In this document: piece after piece, positions 1 through 13,400 of the stretch | How positions within the stretch are numbered: position 1 is the stretch's first letter | Layout: each line of letters begins with the position of its first letter | From: Amia ocellicauda | Lineage: Eukaryota > Chordata > Actinopteri > Amiiformes > Amiidae | Assembly (NCBI RefSeq): GCF_036373705.1 | Contig: NC_089857.1 | Coordinates: 35,412,784-35,476,783 of the forward strand | Length of the DNA: 64,000 bases | Direction: 5' to 3' | The notes under the pieces: model-generated | The model's input: the letters and a program-made list of their open reading frames with translations, nothing else | Told to the model about the DNA's origin: nothing | The model's database searches: none | Made by a program: the position numbers and the translations under genes

Positions 1-6
1 TTGCAG

Positions 7-1032
7 TGAAATGGAGCAGAGTGCCCCAAATGAGGAGGCTGGAGATGCCGAAGAGGCTCCTGATGTCCCCGAGGCAGACCCAGAGAACCGGTGAGTTGCA
101 CTGTGTGGAGCTGCCTTGGGTTTTCATAATGAAATGGAGCGGAACCTCTATTCTGTACACTTGGAAAAATTGCAGTGGCGTGGACGGTGACGGAGAACCA
201 TTTGACGAAGTTGCTGTGGAGATGACTCTGGATGAGTGGAAAGCGCTACAGGCACAAAGTCGGCCAAAGAAGGAATTCAACATTCGCAAGCCAGAGACCA
301 GCGTGCCTTCCAAGGCTGTTGTGATTCACAAGTCTAAATACATCGATGTAAGTAAGCTCTGAATTTGAGGCTTGGTTTTTGTAGCTCCGTTAGATTTTTA
401 TAGCATGTGGGTACCTTGGGTAACATTCTCCTAAAGATCCTAAAACTGATTTGTGTTCACTGCACCATGCCCTGACAACAGTGAGTGATGTACACAACTA
501 GACATGACTAGCAATAGTGATGTTACCACCCTTTAGATGTCCCATATCTTTTTTTTTTTTTTTTTTTTTTTTGTCTAACTCAGGAACTGAAAGGAGAATC
601 TGACGAGGAGGATGAGGATCACCACTACTTCCGGAGGCCAGCCAATGACATCACCTCCCAGTTGGACATTAACTTTGGCAGTCTGTCCCGGTCAGGCCGT
701 GGGGGCCGTGGAGGGCGGGGTGGGCGAGGCCGTGGGGCGGTTGCTAGGCCGGAGGCACCCCCACGCCCTGAAGTGGTAAGGATCCTCTTTCTGCTTTTGC
801 TCTTTTATGGTCATCTCTTGTACATTGTAATCTGAATGGAGATGGCAACCAGGGTGTTTTATAAGGCTTCAGATCTTGTAGAGACTATCTTTTAATGTCT
901 ATTTAACATGAGGGCCTTCAATGTGGCCTTACTGTCCACTAGGATAAAACCCAGTCTGAAATTCTCAATTTTCAGCCACAAGTTCTGGCTCCCAACCCTG
1001 ATGACCCAGAGGATTTCCCAGCCCTGGCCTGA
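7..1032 (+). CDS. HABP4: HABP4, hyaluronan-binding protein 4 (SERBP1 family), 3' part; 5' end outside the window
   Basis: Four coding exons are in phase: 7-90, 176-347, 584-775 and 976-1032 (stop TGA 1030-1032), all with GT/AG borders. The translation carries [20 protein letters not shown], then [20 protein letters not shown], then [17 protein letters not shown], a [14 protein letters not shown] box (RGG type) and the tail [13 protein letters not shown]. These are the hallmarks of the HABP4/PAI-RBP1 family. The DEWK and [13 protein letters not shown] segments match HABP4 rather than its paralogue SERBP1. Family members bind RNA and idle 80S ribosomes and shuttle between cytoplasm and nucleus; the RGG box is the usual arginine-methylation and RNA-binding part. 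Exon 7-90 is acidic (repeated E/A/D). A T run of about 26 bases fills the polypyrimidine tract before the 584 exon. The upstream exons are not in the window. Confidence 0.95.
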
Positions 1033-1310
1033 GGTTGGACTGAAGAGGCTGGAGTGTATTTGGGAGCTTGTGATATGGTGTTGAATTTGAAAGTGACTGA
1101 CCAAGCCTCCCAGCTGCTGAATTTTGCCTCTTGATTAATTGGTTGCACTTGTGACTAACACAATGGTTTTTGTTCATAACTGTTACAAAGAACTATATAT
1201 TTTTCAAAGCATTAATGTCTGCTTACTGTATAGTTTGAAAGCTGTAACTCACTGTAATGGGAAATCTAAATACAATTGAACTGTATAAATAAATGCACTA
1301 TTGAGAATGG
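1033..1310 (+). other. HABP4: HABP4 3' untranslated region with poly(A) signal
   Basis: AATAAA lies at 1288-1293, about 255 bases after the HABP4 stop codon, so the transcript probably ends near 1305-1315. CDC14B converges on it from the other side and its own signal is near 3200, leaving about 1.9 kb between the two gene ends. Confidence 0.7.
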
Positions 1311-1682
1311 GACTTGATTCTTCCTGCTTGTAAAGGGGGGCCAGCAAGATGAACACCACTCCTTTCTGCACTTTAGTGGGTGAACCATTCCACTAGATGT
1401 GTAAAGGTCTGCTTCAAGGGATGTTTTCTTGAATGGTAAAGTCAGGGGGAAGTGTAATTTATGCTGCTTTGGCTTTTTGAGTGGCTTTCATTTTCAGGAC
1501 CATTTTGAATCTTACGGTAAAGTAATCCATTCATTAAGGCAAAGGTAGAAGCTATTGAGAGAGTACTTTGGAAAGGACCTAAAGGGCTTTTTACTCTATG
1601 CCAGTGCACATTAATCTCCCATCTTAAGGTTTTGCTTTTAAGGAACAACTTAACTACTTAGAATTGCCAAGCTGTAAATGTA

Positions 1683-2563
1683 CACTGATCAGAAATAACA
1701 TTATGACCACTGACCGGTGAAGTGACTAATCTCGTTATCATGGCACCTGTCAGTGGGTGGGATATATTAGGCAGCAAGTGAACATTTTGTCCTCAAAGTT
1801 GATGTGTTAGAAGCAGGAAAAATGGGCAAGCGTAAGGATCTGAGCGACTTTGACAAGGGCCAAATTGTGATAGCTGGATGACTGGGTCAGAGCATCTCCA
1901 AAACTGCAGCTCTTGTGGGGTGTTCCCAGTCTGCAGTGGTCAGTACCTATCAAAAGAGGTCCAAGGGAGGTGAACCGGTGACAGGGTCATGGGCGGCCAA
2001 GGCTCACTGATGCACGTGGGGAGCGAAGTCTGGCCCGTGTGGTCCGATCCAACAGACGAGCTACTGTAGCTCAAATTGCTGAAAACGTTAATGCTGGTTC
2101 TGATAGAAAGGTGTCAGAACACACAGTGCATCGCAGTTTGTTGCGTATGGGGCTGCGTAGCCGCAAACCAATCAGGGTGCCTATGCTGACCCTTGTCTAC
2201 TGCTGAAAGCACCTACAATGGGCACGTGAGCATCAGCACTGGACCACAGAGCAATGGAAGAAGGTAACCTGGTCTGTTGAATCATGAGTTCAAGGTGTTG
2301 ACTTGGACTCCAAATTCCCCAGATCTCAATCCAATTGAGCATCTGTGGGATGTTCTGGACAAACAAGTCTGATCCATGGAGGCCCCACCTCACAACTTAC
2401 AGGACTTAAAGGAGCTCCTGCTAACGTCTTGGTACCAGATACCACAGCACACCTTCAGAGGTCTAGTGGAGTCCATGCCTCGACGGGTCAGGGCTGTTTT
2501 GGTGGCAAAAGGGGGACCTACACAATATTAGGTAGGTGGTCATAATGTTATGGCTAATCAGTG
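1683..2563 (+). mobile_element. Tc1/mariner element, internally deleted and inactive
   Basis: The ends are inverted repeats: the left end reads CACTGATCAGAAATAACATT, and the right end read backwards is CACTGATTAGCCATAACATT. TA dinucleotides (1681-1682 and 2564-2565) flank the ends as the target duplication. The + strand encodes pieces of a Tc1 transposase. An N-terminal part from 1822 begins MGKRKDLSDFDKGQIVIAG and is cut by a stop codon. The C-terminal part around 2305-2360 has PNSPDLNPIEHLWD, the region of the last catalytic Glu, and a further stop follows. The middle of the gene, including the first two catalytic Asp regions, is missing, so the 881-bp copy is well short of a complete element. 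It sits between HABP4 and CDC14B. Confidence 0.9.
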
Positions 2564-2565
2564 TA

Positions 2566-3190
2566 TACATTTCAGGTGGATGATATGAGAATCTCTAGGT
2601 GTCAAGCCTTTTTGGACAGAAGGGAAGTGGTGAATTGTAGTGGTACTAAAAGGGAACTTGTAGGGACAGGTTAATTGTCGAGAATTAAAATGGTTAATAT
2701 CTACTAAAAAGATTAAGGCCAAAGCAGGGGAGATGCAAGGGCACCTAAAATTAGAATTCAGGGCTATGGGGCTTTGACCCTTATTTATCAATTATAGTAT
2801 TTCACCAAAATACCTAAAACAGGAGAAGCCTTTACTTTTAAAATGGATTCCTGTAGCAAAATCCTGGCTTCTATCATTCATGTAGTAAATGGATCAGGGT
2901 TTCCAAATGCAAGGCTGAGGTTAATTCTCGTTCACTTACTCATGGGGTTAGTTGGTCTCTACACATGTTTTTTGTCTAAAGTTTATTATTGCAGCAATCA
3001 CCTTACATAGTCTGCATATTTACAGGCCTGAGGTTGCCAAAACCAACCCTGCTTGGAGAGTATAGCTTGTTCTAGAAGGAGAATCCAGTGTGCACATGAT
3101 TTGTAAACTGTTCCTAAAGCTGGTAGACGTTTCAGATTTTCCTTCAATTAGGATGACCACAACAGAGCAACACAACAAATGAAAGATGAC
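2566..3190. other. Intergenic spacer between HABP4 and CDC14B
   Basis: AT-rich unique-looking DNA follows the Tc1 element. No exon-like open frame, RNA gene or recognisable repeat was seen. The short open frames on both strands lack splice context and similarity to anything I know. Confidence 0.5.
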
Positions 3191-3197
3191 CAAGTGT

Positions 3198-3203
3198 TTT
3201 ATT
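3198..3203 (-). terminator. CDC14B: Probable CDC14B poly(A) signal
   Basis: TTTATT on the + strand is AATAAA on the - strand, about 1.25 kb beyond the last CDC14B stop codon at 4458. The stretch 3204-4457 has no other recognisable feature and is read as a long 3' untranslated region. A T/A-rich region (3220-3480) and an A run at 3648-3666 lie within it. The exact cleavage site is inferred. Confidence 0.4.
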
Positions 3204-4457
3204 GGCATTAGATCAGTAATGCAGTGTAAAAAAAAAAGAAATTGGCAATACACGGTTAAGAAATTATTTACACTGACTTTACATGATTTAAGTATATATA
3301 CATAGACTTTAACATGAGTGAAAACATCCAAAATAACTTTCATAATATTGTCTTGAATCTAAAAAGTTTAGTACCAAATATAAATTTGTATATATAAAAT
3401 TACAAGAAACTCATGATTGGTAACATGTATTTATGTACAGTATTAAGTAACTTTACAAAAAGCTAAAACTGACTAAAATGTTCAGTTCTAGTTAAATTGA
3501 AAGTAATGACCAACAATGAATGTGTGCAGCACAAAATCTGAACTGCACCATATTTCACAGATGTGGCATGACTGTTTTCTATACATTTATTAATGGTTGT
3601 GGTCCTTTCTGTAAGATAGTCATCACAATGAAATTAAAGCTTCTGGGGAAAAAAAAAAAAAAAAAAATTGCCTTCACAATTGGTCCCCTGTACAGAGATC
3701 TTCACTTCAAAACCTCAGCTAATGCCACAGCCTGATAACCGACTAAACTGAAATGTCCACTTGTGCAACTTAAATTGATGAACTTCTCATCCATGTCAAC
3801 AGAAATCAAGTCTTCATAAAAAAATATTAAAATATTTAATCCATTGAATGCGAATTAGTCTTCCAGCAGAAGAGACTGCTCTTACAAGGGTAAATTAAGA
3901 GCTTGTAGAGCACAGCACAGATGACTGCCTGTGAAATGGCCCCGGCATAGACGTCTACTTCAGCGAAGCAGTGGGGCTCTTGCTTTTGGTATGGAGTGAC
4001 TATGGGGGGGGAAAACACAAATAACAATTAAAACATATGCAGTGTGTCATTTTTAATATGACAGTAAATTGACTGCATTATCTTCAGCTAGGCTGTAGTA
4101 GATGTGAAATCTGCATTTTTCCTAGCTTTTGCAAATGGAAGCTGTTCTCTACATGTGAGCTACCTGGACCAAAGCAGGTCCCCCCTCTTGCAAATCAATC
4201 TGAACTTTGTTAATAATCAAATCAATGTTAGTTTTCTGGAGTGCATATTAACTTAAATCCATACAACTAATAAACAACACTTTATAGAAACTGACAATAG
4301 TTTCTACTTGACCAAGCACTGCAAACTGAACTGCATGCACTTACTCTGAAAGGCTAGGGTCTTAAATAATGCAGCTGAATGTAAAAAGATTATAGCTATT
4401 CATTATAATTCCATCATTGCATACAAAGTCCATTTTTCACAGAAACATTTGAACACC

Positions 4458-7400
4458 TCATTCTCCGATACAACTTGCACTGATTATTTGCATATTTTTA
4501 AAATTAGGATACTTTGGAGCTATACATTCCAAGTAAAATTCACATCTTTTTATGAAAACCTTTAGGAGTTGTTTTTCAAAGCAAGAATAAGCTGCAAGAC
4601 ACAGAAGAGAAAGTACCATAGTCTCATAAAGCGCATTTGTTGCAAAGAGCGTCGTGTCTTTCTTCCCCTTGGAAGAATGCGTCTGTTAAAGAGAAAGAAG
4701 TAAAGAATAGAAAAGGTTTATTGGATCTAAGAACTATAGCTTAGTCTTGCTTAAAAGCACACTGCAGAGGCAGAACTAGCACAATCTGGCAATTCTGGCA
4801 ATATGAATTACAAAATGAGCTGAAAAGCAGAATATACTTAACACAGTGTGAGCAAATTCAATAAAGCTATAGCCAATTTCAGAACTGGATCAACAATAGG
4901 TATCAAAGGGGTTTGAGGCAGCACTGGAAAAGCAGTGGAGAGGAGGGAAAGTTGATTATTTTGGAAGAATGAAAGCTAATGGATAGAGGCAAGACTTAGA
5001 AGGGAAACGGTGGTTGATTTTTTAAATCAGTGGAAAGGTACACACTTACTGTGTGAAGGGGACTGAAGCACCAGGCACTTTGGGAGACGGTGGCGAGGCT
5101 ATCTGAGGGTGCCTTCTGGGGGCTGTTGTTGTTAATGGCATTTAGGTTGTTCATCTGGTTGGCTGCATTGCTTACAACGCTAGAGCCTGATATGGCTTCT
5201 TTGTGGGTTGGATCCTGGTCATAAGTCACTACATGTAAGTTGCCTAGGGATCTGGCTAGCCTAGAATTTAACAACCCGCTGTTACAGAAGGAAGACATGG
5301 TTAATTCAATCTTTGGATACTATAGCTCTGTTGATTTTGCTGCAAACACTGGTCTGTTAATGCATATTTCCAAAAAATGATAACCAGCCAATTAATATTA
5401 ACTGTTTATATGAGAATATAGCTTTAACTTGCATCTATTTTAAAATGCCTGTTTCAAAATACAGATTTAACCAATTACATTTCAGTTTCAATTATCTATT
5501 GGTCTCCAATACATTCTAACATTTAAATTGAAAAAAATAATGAAAATGAGAAATCATGACTGACCTCCCCAAATTGTCACATCCTATTGTAGACCTTGTC
5601 CGTTTCTTGGCATCTGTGCTGTTTAAGAGGCTTGATGATCTTACAGGCTTACAGCTCTGTACACTGGACTGCAAAATAATCCTGCATTGAAAATTAAAAA
5701 GGGAAAAGAGGTTGATGAAAAACTACCAAAGAAGGACAAAACATCACGAAACAAATACACAGGAACTATTATTCCAAGTCAAGAGACCTAAAGTGATGTA
5801 AAAAATGTGGTTTTACATGATTTGAAGGAACTGCTAACTAAAGACTATGCAGGCAAGAATGATACATACTTCAGAGTAATTCAGCACTTCATATGAACAA
5901 AGACAAAGGAAAACGCACCTAAATGACTGTGATGAGGACCGGGTGTGAATTTTGTTCTCTTCTAATCTGAAAGACAGAATTCAAATATTATACCACTTTG
6001 TTTTATAGAACACCTTCCCCCCCTCCTCCATGGCAAGCAGAAATTATAGACAATGTCATGACACTGTAGTATATTTACACCCCCCCCACATGAGTGTGGA
6101 ATATACGAGGCTGCTGGTATATGGCCTGATGCAAGCTACCAAAATTGATCCCAGATCAATGGTACCAAGAGTACCATGAGGTTTAAAGAGATTTAAGAAA
6201 AAAATAAACAAATGTTGGACAGTGGGATCCAACAAAACAAGGGGGCTCGGGCATTATCATACAATACCTTAGTAATTGGCTTGGCAATTTGTTATAGAAA
6301 ATACATTGGAACAAGCACTGTTCCTTGAGGGTAGTGGACTAAACATTTATTTTAAGATTTTACTTCCAGGTTTTGCCTTTTGCTTAACTGGCTGTGTTAA
6401 CATGGTCATTAAGTGCAGGGCTACATTCTGATGCATGCCTACCCTTTTAAAGGTCTTACTGCAGCAGGTTTTATATTTGAGGGAAACCCCACTGTATGAA
6501 TACTTCCATAGTTTTGCTTGTTTTAATTGTATTGGTCTTGAAAAATTGATCTTCTGAAAAATATGCAAAAGCTGCAATCAAATGAAGGCAAACTATGAGT
6601 GTAGCAATGCTGTAGAGTGCTTTTCTATAATGAAGACATTTCTGTGGAGACTGTTGTAGAAAGCAGTGATCTGACTCAGCAATTAATAGATAAACTATCC
6701 TCACAACCTGTACAACAGATGCAATTTTAAATATTACCAATTACTTTTACTCCTATTTACAGAATTGAAGTCTGAAATGTAAATAAAGTTTTGAAAAACC
6801 ACTGGGATGTTTTTTCCTTGGCTGGGACACACAGGCAAAATGACATTTGTTTAACTTTTGCTTCTCAAACATTTAAGTTCTTTCCCCACATGCATTTCAA
6901 AAGGGCTATAGCCTACAATGTATAGACAGTAACGTTCCCCTTGGGCCTGAAACAGAAGTTAACCACTTCCTTTTATTTTTCTGAGAAGGAAGACATAAGT
7001 AATATTACTACCTGCAATTACCCCAGAAAACAAAAAAAGTGTGCATTCAATCATTTGATGTCCATTGCATGTAATTAACTAGAATGTGAAAGATCTTTGC
7101 AGATCATTCCCAAACAAATAGCTAGGAGAAGCTATCTTTGTGAAATTGGGCGAATCCCCCCAAAAAGTGACGATTTTGTGTACTCAAACATAATGCAGAA
7201 ATTGATCCTTTAATGTACATCACCAATTCCTGACTGCACTTCAATTATGAATGTGCAGTTAACATGAACATCGCTAAACCGGTGGGTACATTTAGCTTTC
7301 AATGACACCTCCAGCATCCATCTCATGGCACCACGCCCTGAATCCACTGCAGCCTCTCAGGCACACGAATTAGAAAGCATACATTCTGCAGCTCATGCCG

Positions 7401-10400
7401 TGTAACATGGGCAATGTTGTCTTTTACCATTACAAAATGTATTGTAATTTCAACTTGGGTGAACATCTTAAACAAGGCCTCCTCAAGTTATTTCTTCAAT
7501 AGGAATCGGTTCTGAAAATGGAGATTGCACAAGAAGGTGGCAGCTCTCAGGTTCAAATGTAGTTTGATCCATCACTTGAATTGTAAATAACGGTGGATAT
7601 GTTCAGAATTATGGTTCCAATAAGATCCATGAAGTTCATTTTTATAACCCAATTGTTAGAAGGCAAAGTCAGTTGAAGTATGGAAACGTGAGTAGCACAC
7701 TTACAGCATTGCCTGTTAGGCTCCTGGGATGATTACTATAATCCTAACCCATCTAGACAGATAAGCAGGATGGGAGAAGGGAAGCCACAAACAATCCACC
7801 AGATGACAATGCTACACAGTGAAGAGACCAGCATAGCTACGAGCCATCTAAAAGGAGGGGAAAAATATGAAATAAAACAAAAAGAGTGGAGAAGCAAGAA
7901 CGTCCAAGCTAGAAATGAGATTCGGAGGGGGGGGGGGGGGGAAACATGGCCAAATACACTGCAAATAGACAGACAAAAGCCATGCATATTTGTGTTAATT
8001 TTCAGACCATGCAAAAGGTAAACACATTAAAGATTTAACAGAGGTCTAGCATGTGTTCCAGTGTAGGACAGGTGCTTCCAGCAATAGATAGCAAAAACTA
8101 ATGCATCTGAATAACTAGGGAACATTTTTCAGAATAAAACTCGAATATAAAGCAGTTGTTCAAATATTGTTGCCCCCTCCCCCAAAAAAAGACAAAACAC
8201 ACATTTCAAATGATTTAGCAGGGAAACAAACCATATTAAGGCACTATCATTTTTGGTGAGCAGACATCCACACACTGGTGCTGGTGGAAAAATGCTTTTA
8301 AGGTGCACTTAAATCTCTCTCTACTGGGGCTAAAGCCACAGATACGTGAACTTGCTGAAGTGTAGGCTGTAACATTTTCAAATCTAAACAGATCTGCAGG
8401 CCCCCACCTTTAACTATAGATTAAATTACACACGGCAAACATTTCCAGTTTCCTCCTCACAACAGGATAAGGGGCCACAGCCACAGCACTGGCCTCTGCG
8501 GTTACAATTCTTAAACAGAAAATAAATAAATACAAAGATTATGTTCCAGAGATCAATGGTGCATTTGTTTTGTCACAAACCGCATCATTCGCCTCTCAGG
8601 GGAACAATGTGGGAGACAGTCAGAGAAGGAAGGAATAGGACAGTACAACTTTCAAAACCTATGATGTCCACCAGTGACAAACTAGCAATTCCACCTGCCT
8701 ACATTGATTAAAGGGGATTTTTAGAACTCAGGAACCGGTTTGCATTCAGGGTTTAAAAAATAATAATAATTCAAACAGCTTGTATTTAAAAAAAGTGCTA
8801 CTACGAGCCCCACATACTCAAGTAGCATTATTGCTTAAAATATGCTTATCTTCTAAAGAATGGAAAGACCACAAGTGAACAAGATTGAAAATGTGAAATT
8901 CATAAATAGGAGAAGTACATAAATTGTTTTGATGATCAAGAACAGAACACAATAGTTTGCTACAATTCCCCTCACCAGAGACTCGAATGTGAAATTGACT
9001 GTATGCTTAGTTGTATGAAGGAGGCAATTGCACCGACAGATCATCTTATTGCTATATGGAACATTATTTTGTAAGTTGCCCTGGATAAGGGCGTCTGCCA
9101 AGAAATAAAAATAATAATAATGTCATATATATTCATAGTATTCATAACCATTTGTCTGGATGTTCCATAATTATGCCAGATTATTAAACATTTATATTCC
9201 TTAAATACAGTTGACACTATATTACGGAATAACTAATTTAACTGTCTGACATAATTTAGCCTGCTATGCAAAAAAAAAAGGGGACTTGCATACCTCTTTA
9301 CCACAACAAAAGTGTGAATAAAACATATGACCAAATTGATCCTAATTAAATGTATAAACATCCACATAGAATCAGGCAGTGTATGCAATAAACAGAATCA
9401 GGAATGTAAGTTCACTTACCTTGGAAAAACACATTTTATTTTCCTCAAAGTCACCGCTGCAGAAAGCGGTGTTATCTTTTCAATGTGAGACAACATTCAG
9501 CCCAGATAGCACTGAGGAGACTGCAGCATTTTACTACTGTTTGCCTGTTGTGTAATAAAATGATTTTCAATGCCATAATCACATTTTCGACACAGATTTT
9601 GCCATGGCATGAGCAAGCTGCGATCTGTGTGTTATGTTGATGACAGCACTCCGATTCCCACTGCCTTTTACTTAAAGGGCTGGGGGGAAAAAAAGTTTAC
9701 CATAGGCTTCAAATTATTAATTGTAGCTACATATACATTTTTAGATACAAATTTCCCATAAGACACCAATATGAAATAGTTTGCTCATGCCTGCTTTAGT
9801 AGACTCAGGTCTTATGAAGTGAAAACCTGTGATCCATGTAAGATGGGATAGCATGGAATGAAATGGGGAAACAAAAAAAAGGAAATGCGACATTCTTTAT
9901 ACATTAATTTAGCATTAAACTACAAATCTGCTTAGTTATTTGACCATGCATCTTAAAAGTATAAAATTTAGTTATTTTGGACGCTAACCTAAAAAAGCAG
10001 TACTGCGATGTCAACAGAGTGGATATGAACTTAGTAAACCTCAAAATGAAATTAATAAAAACCTTTCAACTTCTTGAAGGGTTAGTACTGGACACTGATG
10101 AATGGCTTGTAAGCACTGAAGTCAAACTCCAGTAGAGAAACAACTAATTAATCCAATATTTTTATATATGGAACAGCGTTTTATGGTTGTTGCTAAAAAA
10201 AAAAAGTCTACATTATGGTTTTAATTATTCCTTGTAGGCATGGTTGTCAGTCAAATGTAATTAGTCAATATGTTGACTCACTAAATTCATAACCACCACT
10301 TGTACTATATTGAATGTAAATAAAATTGTAAAGGGGGTTTGAAAAATGTCATACTTTTGTAACTTTGTAGGGTCTATTAAAGCAGAAAAGCATTTATGTA

Positions 10401-13400
10401 TTTTAAGCCATCAAGTAAACTTCCTCCCCCCCACCCTCATGAGCCTGAATGAAAGGAGTGCAGATTAGAAGAGAAGCGAACGTGGTGCTCGATGACATTC
10501 ATGAGGACACTTACGATAAAGATCCCGTGGAAGCTCTTGCTTGTCTCCTGCTCTTGAGAGCACGCAGTTTGTCACCTTGAGTAATGCCGTTCCTTTCTTC
10601 CTCGTCATTATACTTCAAAGAAAATCAAAATGGGGAGAGATGAACTTGGGTTTCACAGGGGGAACAATTTAGACTTTAGACAATTTGTACATCAAGTACG
10701 TTTCAAATGTACGACTAGACAAAGTGAAAATGTAACCGTGCAAACAACCGACATTCAGTTACACAAAATACAATAAAGACTTACCACTTCGGTGTCCAGT
10801 TTCCCCGTTGTCCTGTTCTTGTTACCATTAATTGAAATGTCATCAACTCCGGATAAGATTCTCGTGACTGCAACTTTGCTGCTTCCATTCTGCTGTTCTT
10901 TCATTTTCTCATGGAAGAGATCTCCTTCTGCCCAGAGGCTGGCTTGTTTCCTGAGTCACAGTTAAAGAGACAGATTTTCAGTTACATATTTCAGAGCGAA
11001 ACCTTAAGACTGCTTACATGAAATTACATTTTATCGAACCACACATGGACAGATGAAGTTATCACTGTCCGAATTTTGAAAGACTGCTCTCTGTGCTGCC
11101 TGCTATCAGAAGATTAGAGTTTTAGCCTCTCTATAGTAACCTGGCAAGAAAAGGCTGCTGCCGATACAAAAATATGAATAAATAAAATCCAGTACTTACT
11201 CTTGTACAAAGTTCTGCTGAGGACCGATGATTGAACCTGGTCTGCAGATTCTGATCCAGGCAATGGCTTCAGCAGCTGTTAGCCTGTAGTGCTTCATCAT
11301 ATAGCATCCTATAAGGGTTCCCGTTCGGCCAAGCCCAGCTGGAAGGAGAGGTTTGTTTCCATGAAAATCGTTTAATAAAATCTTCTGCCAATAAACGCCT
11401 CAAGATATTTGTGTTTTGAATCAATAAAATTCTTGAAGTACCTTTGCAGTGAACAGCAATGCCCCCCTCGGCATTTTCACAGATGTTGATGAACTTCTTG
11501 ACTATGGCATCGCTGGGGGTACTCCCATCAACAAAGAAAAGGTCATGATGCTCAAAACCAAGATCTGTAAACCGCTTGGCATCATACATTTTCTTGTTTA
11601 AGCGAACGATGTTGGTGATGTTGTGTTTTCTAAAGTAAGGGAAGTAGGCCTCGGGTGCATGAAGAGGATAGCCTTTGGAGTAAAGAAGGGAAAAAAACTT
11701 TGGGAGATGCAAGTGCCACCCTGACCATGTGTTGGTGGACAGTTTGAACACTCCACAAGATAAATACTAGAATGTGAAATACTACATACATTATATATCT
11801 AGTTTCACCTTGTAATTACATCTCTGTTCCACACAGGTCTCTTTATTAAATAAAATAATTGTAATCCTCTCTATAACAAACATTCGTAGGCAGTACAGGA
11901 TGACAGGAGTAAAGTTATATATTAATCAGTTAGACCAATTATAGCCTTAAAACCCAAGCAATGTTTATGAAAGCTTTAACTCCCTTTCACCAAACTGAAA
12001 GTTGCCATGCAATCATCTTAACCTACCATTTTCAATTTTGCTTTTTGGATGGGGTCCACTGAATGCCAAAAATTTCCCAGGAATTATCCAATTAAAATCC
12101 CCATTTTCTGCTCTCTGCACAAAAAAATATGAAGATTAAAATAGCATTTATCTTTTAATAATATCAGCTGAGCAAAACATTAAAAATGTCAAAAATACAA
12201 CAAACTGAAAACTCAAAAGGCAGTACAGATTTTAAATGAGTATGGCAACAATGTCTAACCTTAATCTGTGTCACAATTTTATAGGACATTGTAATTACAG
12301 TCAGAAATTGAATTGGAACTGAAAGCCCTTGGCATAATAAAGTCAGTTGTACAAACAGTTGAAAAAGACTATGCTTAACTGCTTAATAAAAGAAAGATTA
12401 CCTCATAATGTTCATATTCCTCTACATCAAATTTGGAAAAGTCAAGCCATCCATATTGCAAAGCCTGCAAAAGATCGTATGTTTGACATGGAAGTTTACA
12501 CTGATAAAAATTCCACATGCACATATGCATCCAAACATTATGCAAACAGACTGAATTCATACCTTCTGGATTCCATGTAAACAATCGAGGATATTTAAAT
12601 TGTATGTGCAAGTGCCAAATGAAGCATCCCTGCAAAAATGTAAAGGTCAAACATTAAATCAGAATAAACAAAAAAGTTAAATTTCTCTTAAATGTCAATT
12701 CAAACTTCCTTACTTGAATTCATAAATTAAAGTGTTAAAAATGGGAAACAAAATACAGGAATCGTCAGTACATTTAGGTATGCATTCCAACATGAAGTAA
12801 GAATCTTACAATTTTGTTGTCACTAAAAATCTTGTTAAGAAAAATAAATATACTGTTGAATGCAATTAGTACACAACTTTATTAAAAGTGTTAATTCATT
12901 ATCCTCATATAGTCCTTTAACCAAACAACTGTTATGACCAGCGAATGTATACTGTAAGTGTCATGCCAACATTTTCCCCAGCAACAACAAACACAAACCA
13001 ATATGAAATTACATTATCATTACCTAAAAGGCAAGTATGTGGTGTTTTGAGATACTAAAAGGCTGTAAGCTTCTTCAGGAGTTTTCTTCAGATACATTAC
13101 CTGAAAAGTGCAAAAAATGCCAGTTACAAAGACATTATCTAGATGATGATGATTATTATTAGAATTACATTTAGGAGATGCCTCTATCCAATACATCTTA
13201 CATAGATCTAAAGAATGGAGACTAAGTTATAACTTTGCTCTGGAGGTTTGTGTGTTACATCAGGCAGATGCCTGAACTTCTGAAACCAATGACTGAAACT
13301 GTTAAAGCTCCACACAGAGCATACATCACTTACTATAATACATATCCCATGAAGTTATTCTTTGTTGGAGTCCATAAGTACGTTTTAAACAAGCCACACA

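Noticed and set aside
128..145. 11-bp TGAAATGGAGC shared by the HABP4 exon start (7-17) and the following intron (130-140)
   Set aside because: Too short to distinguish a small duplication from chance.
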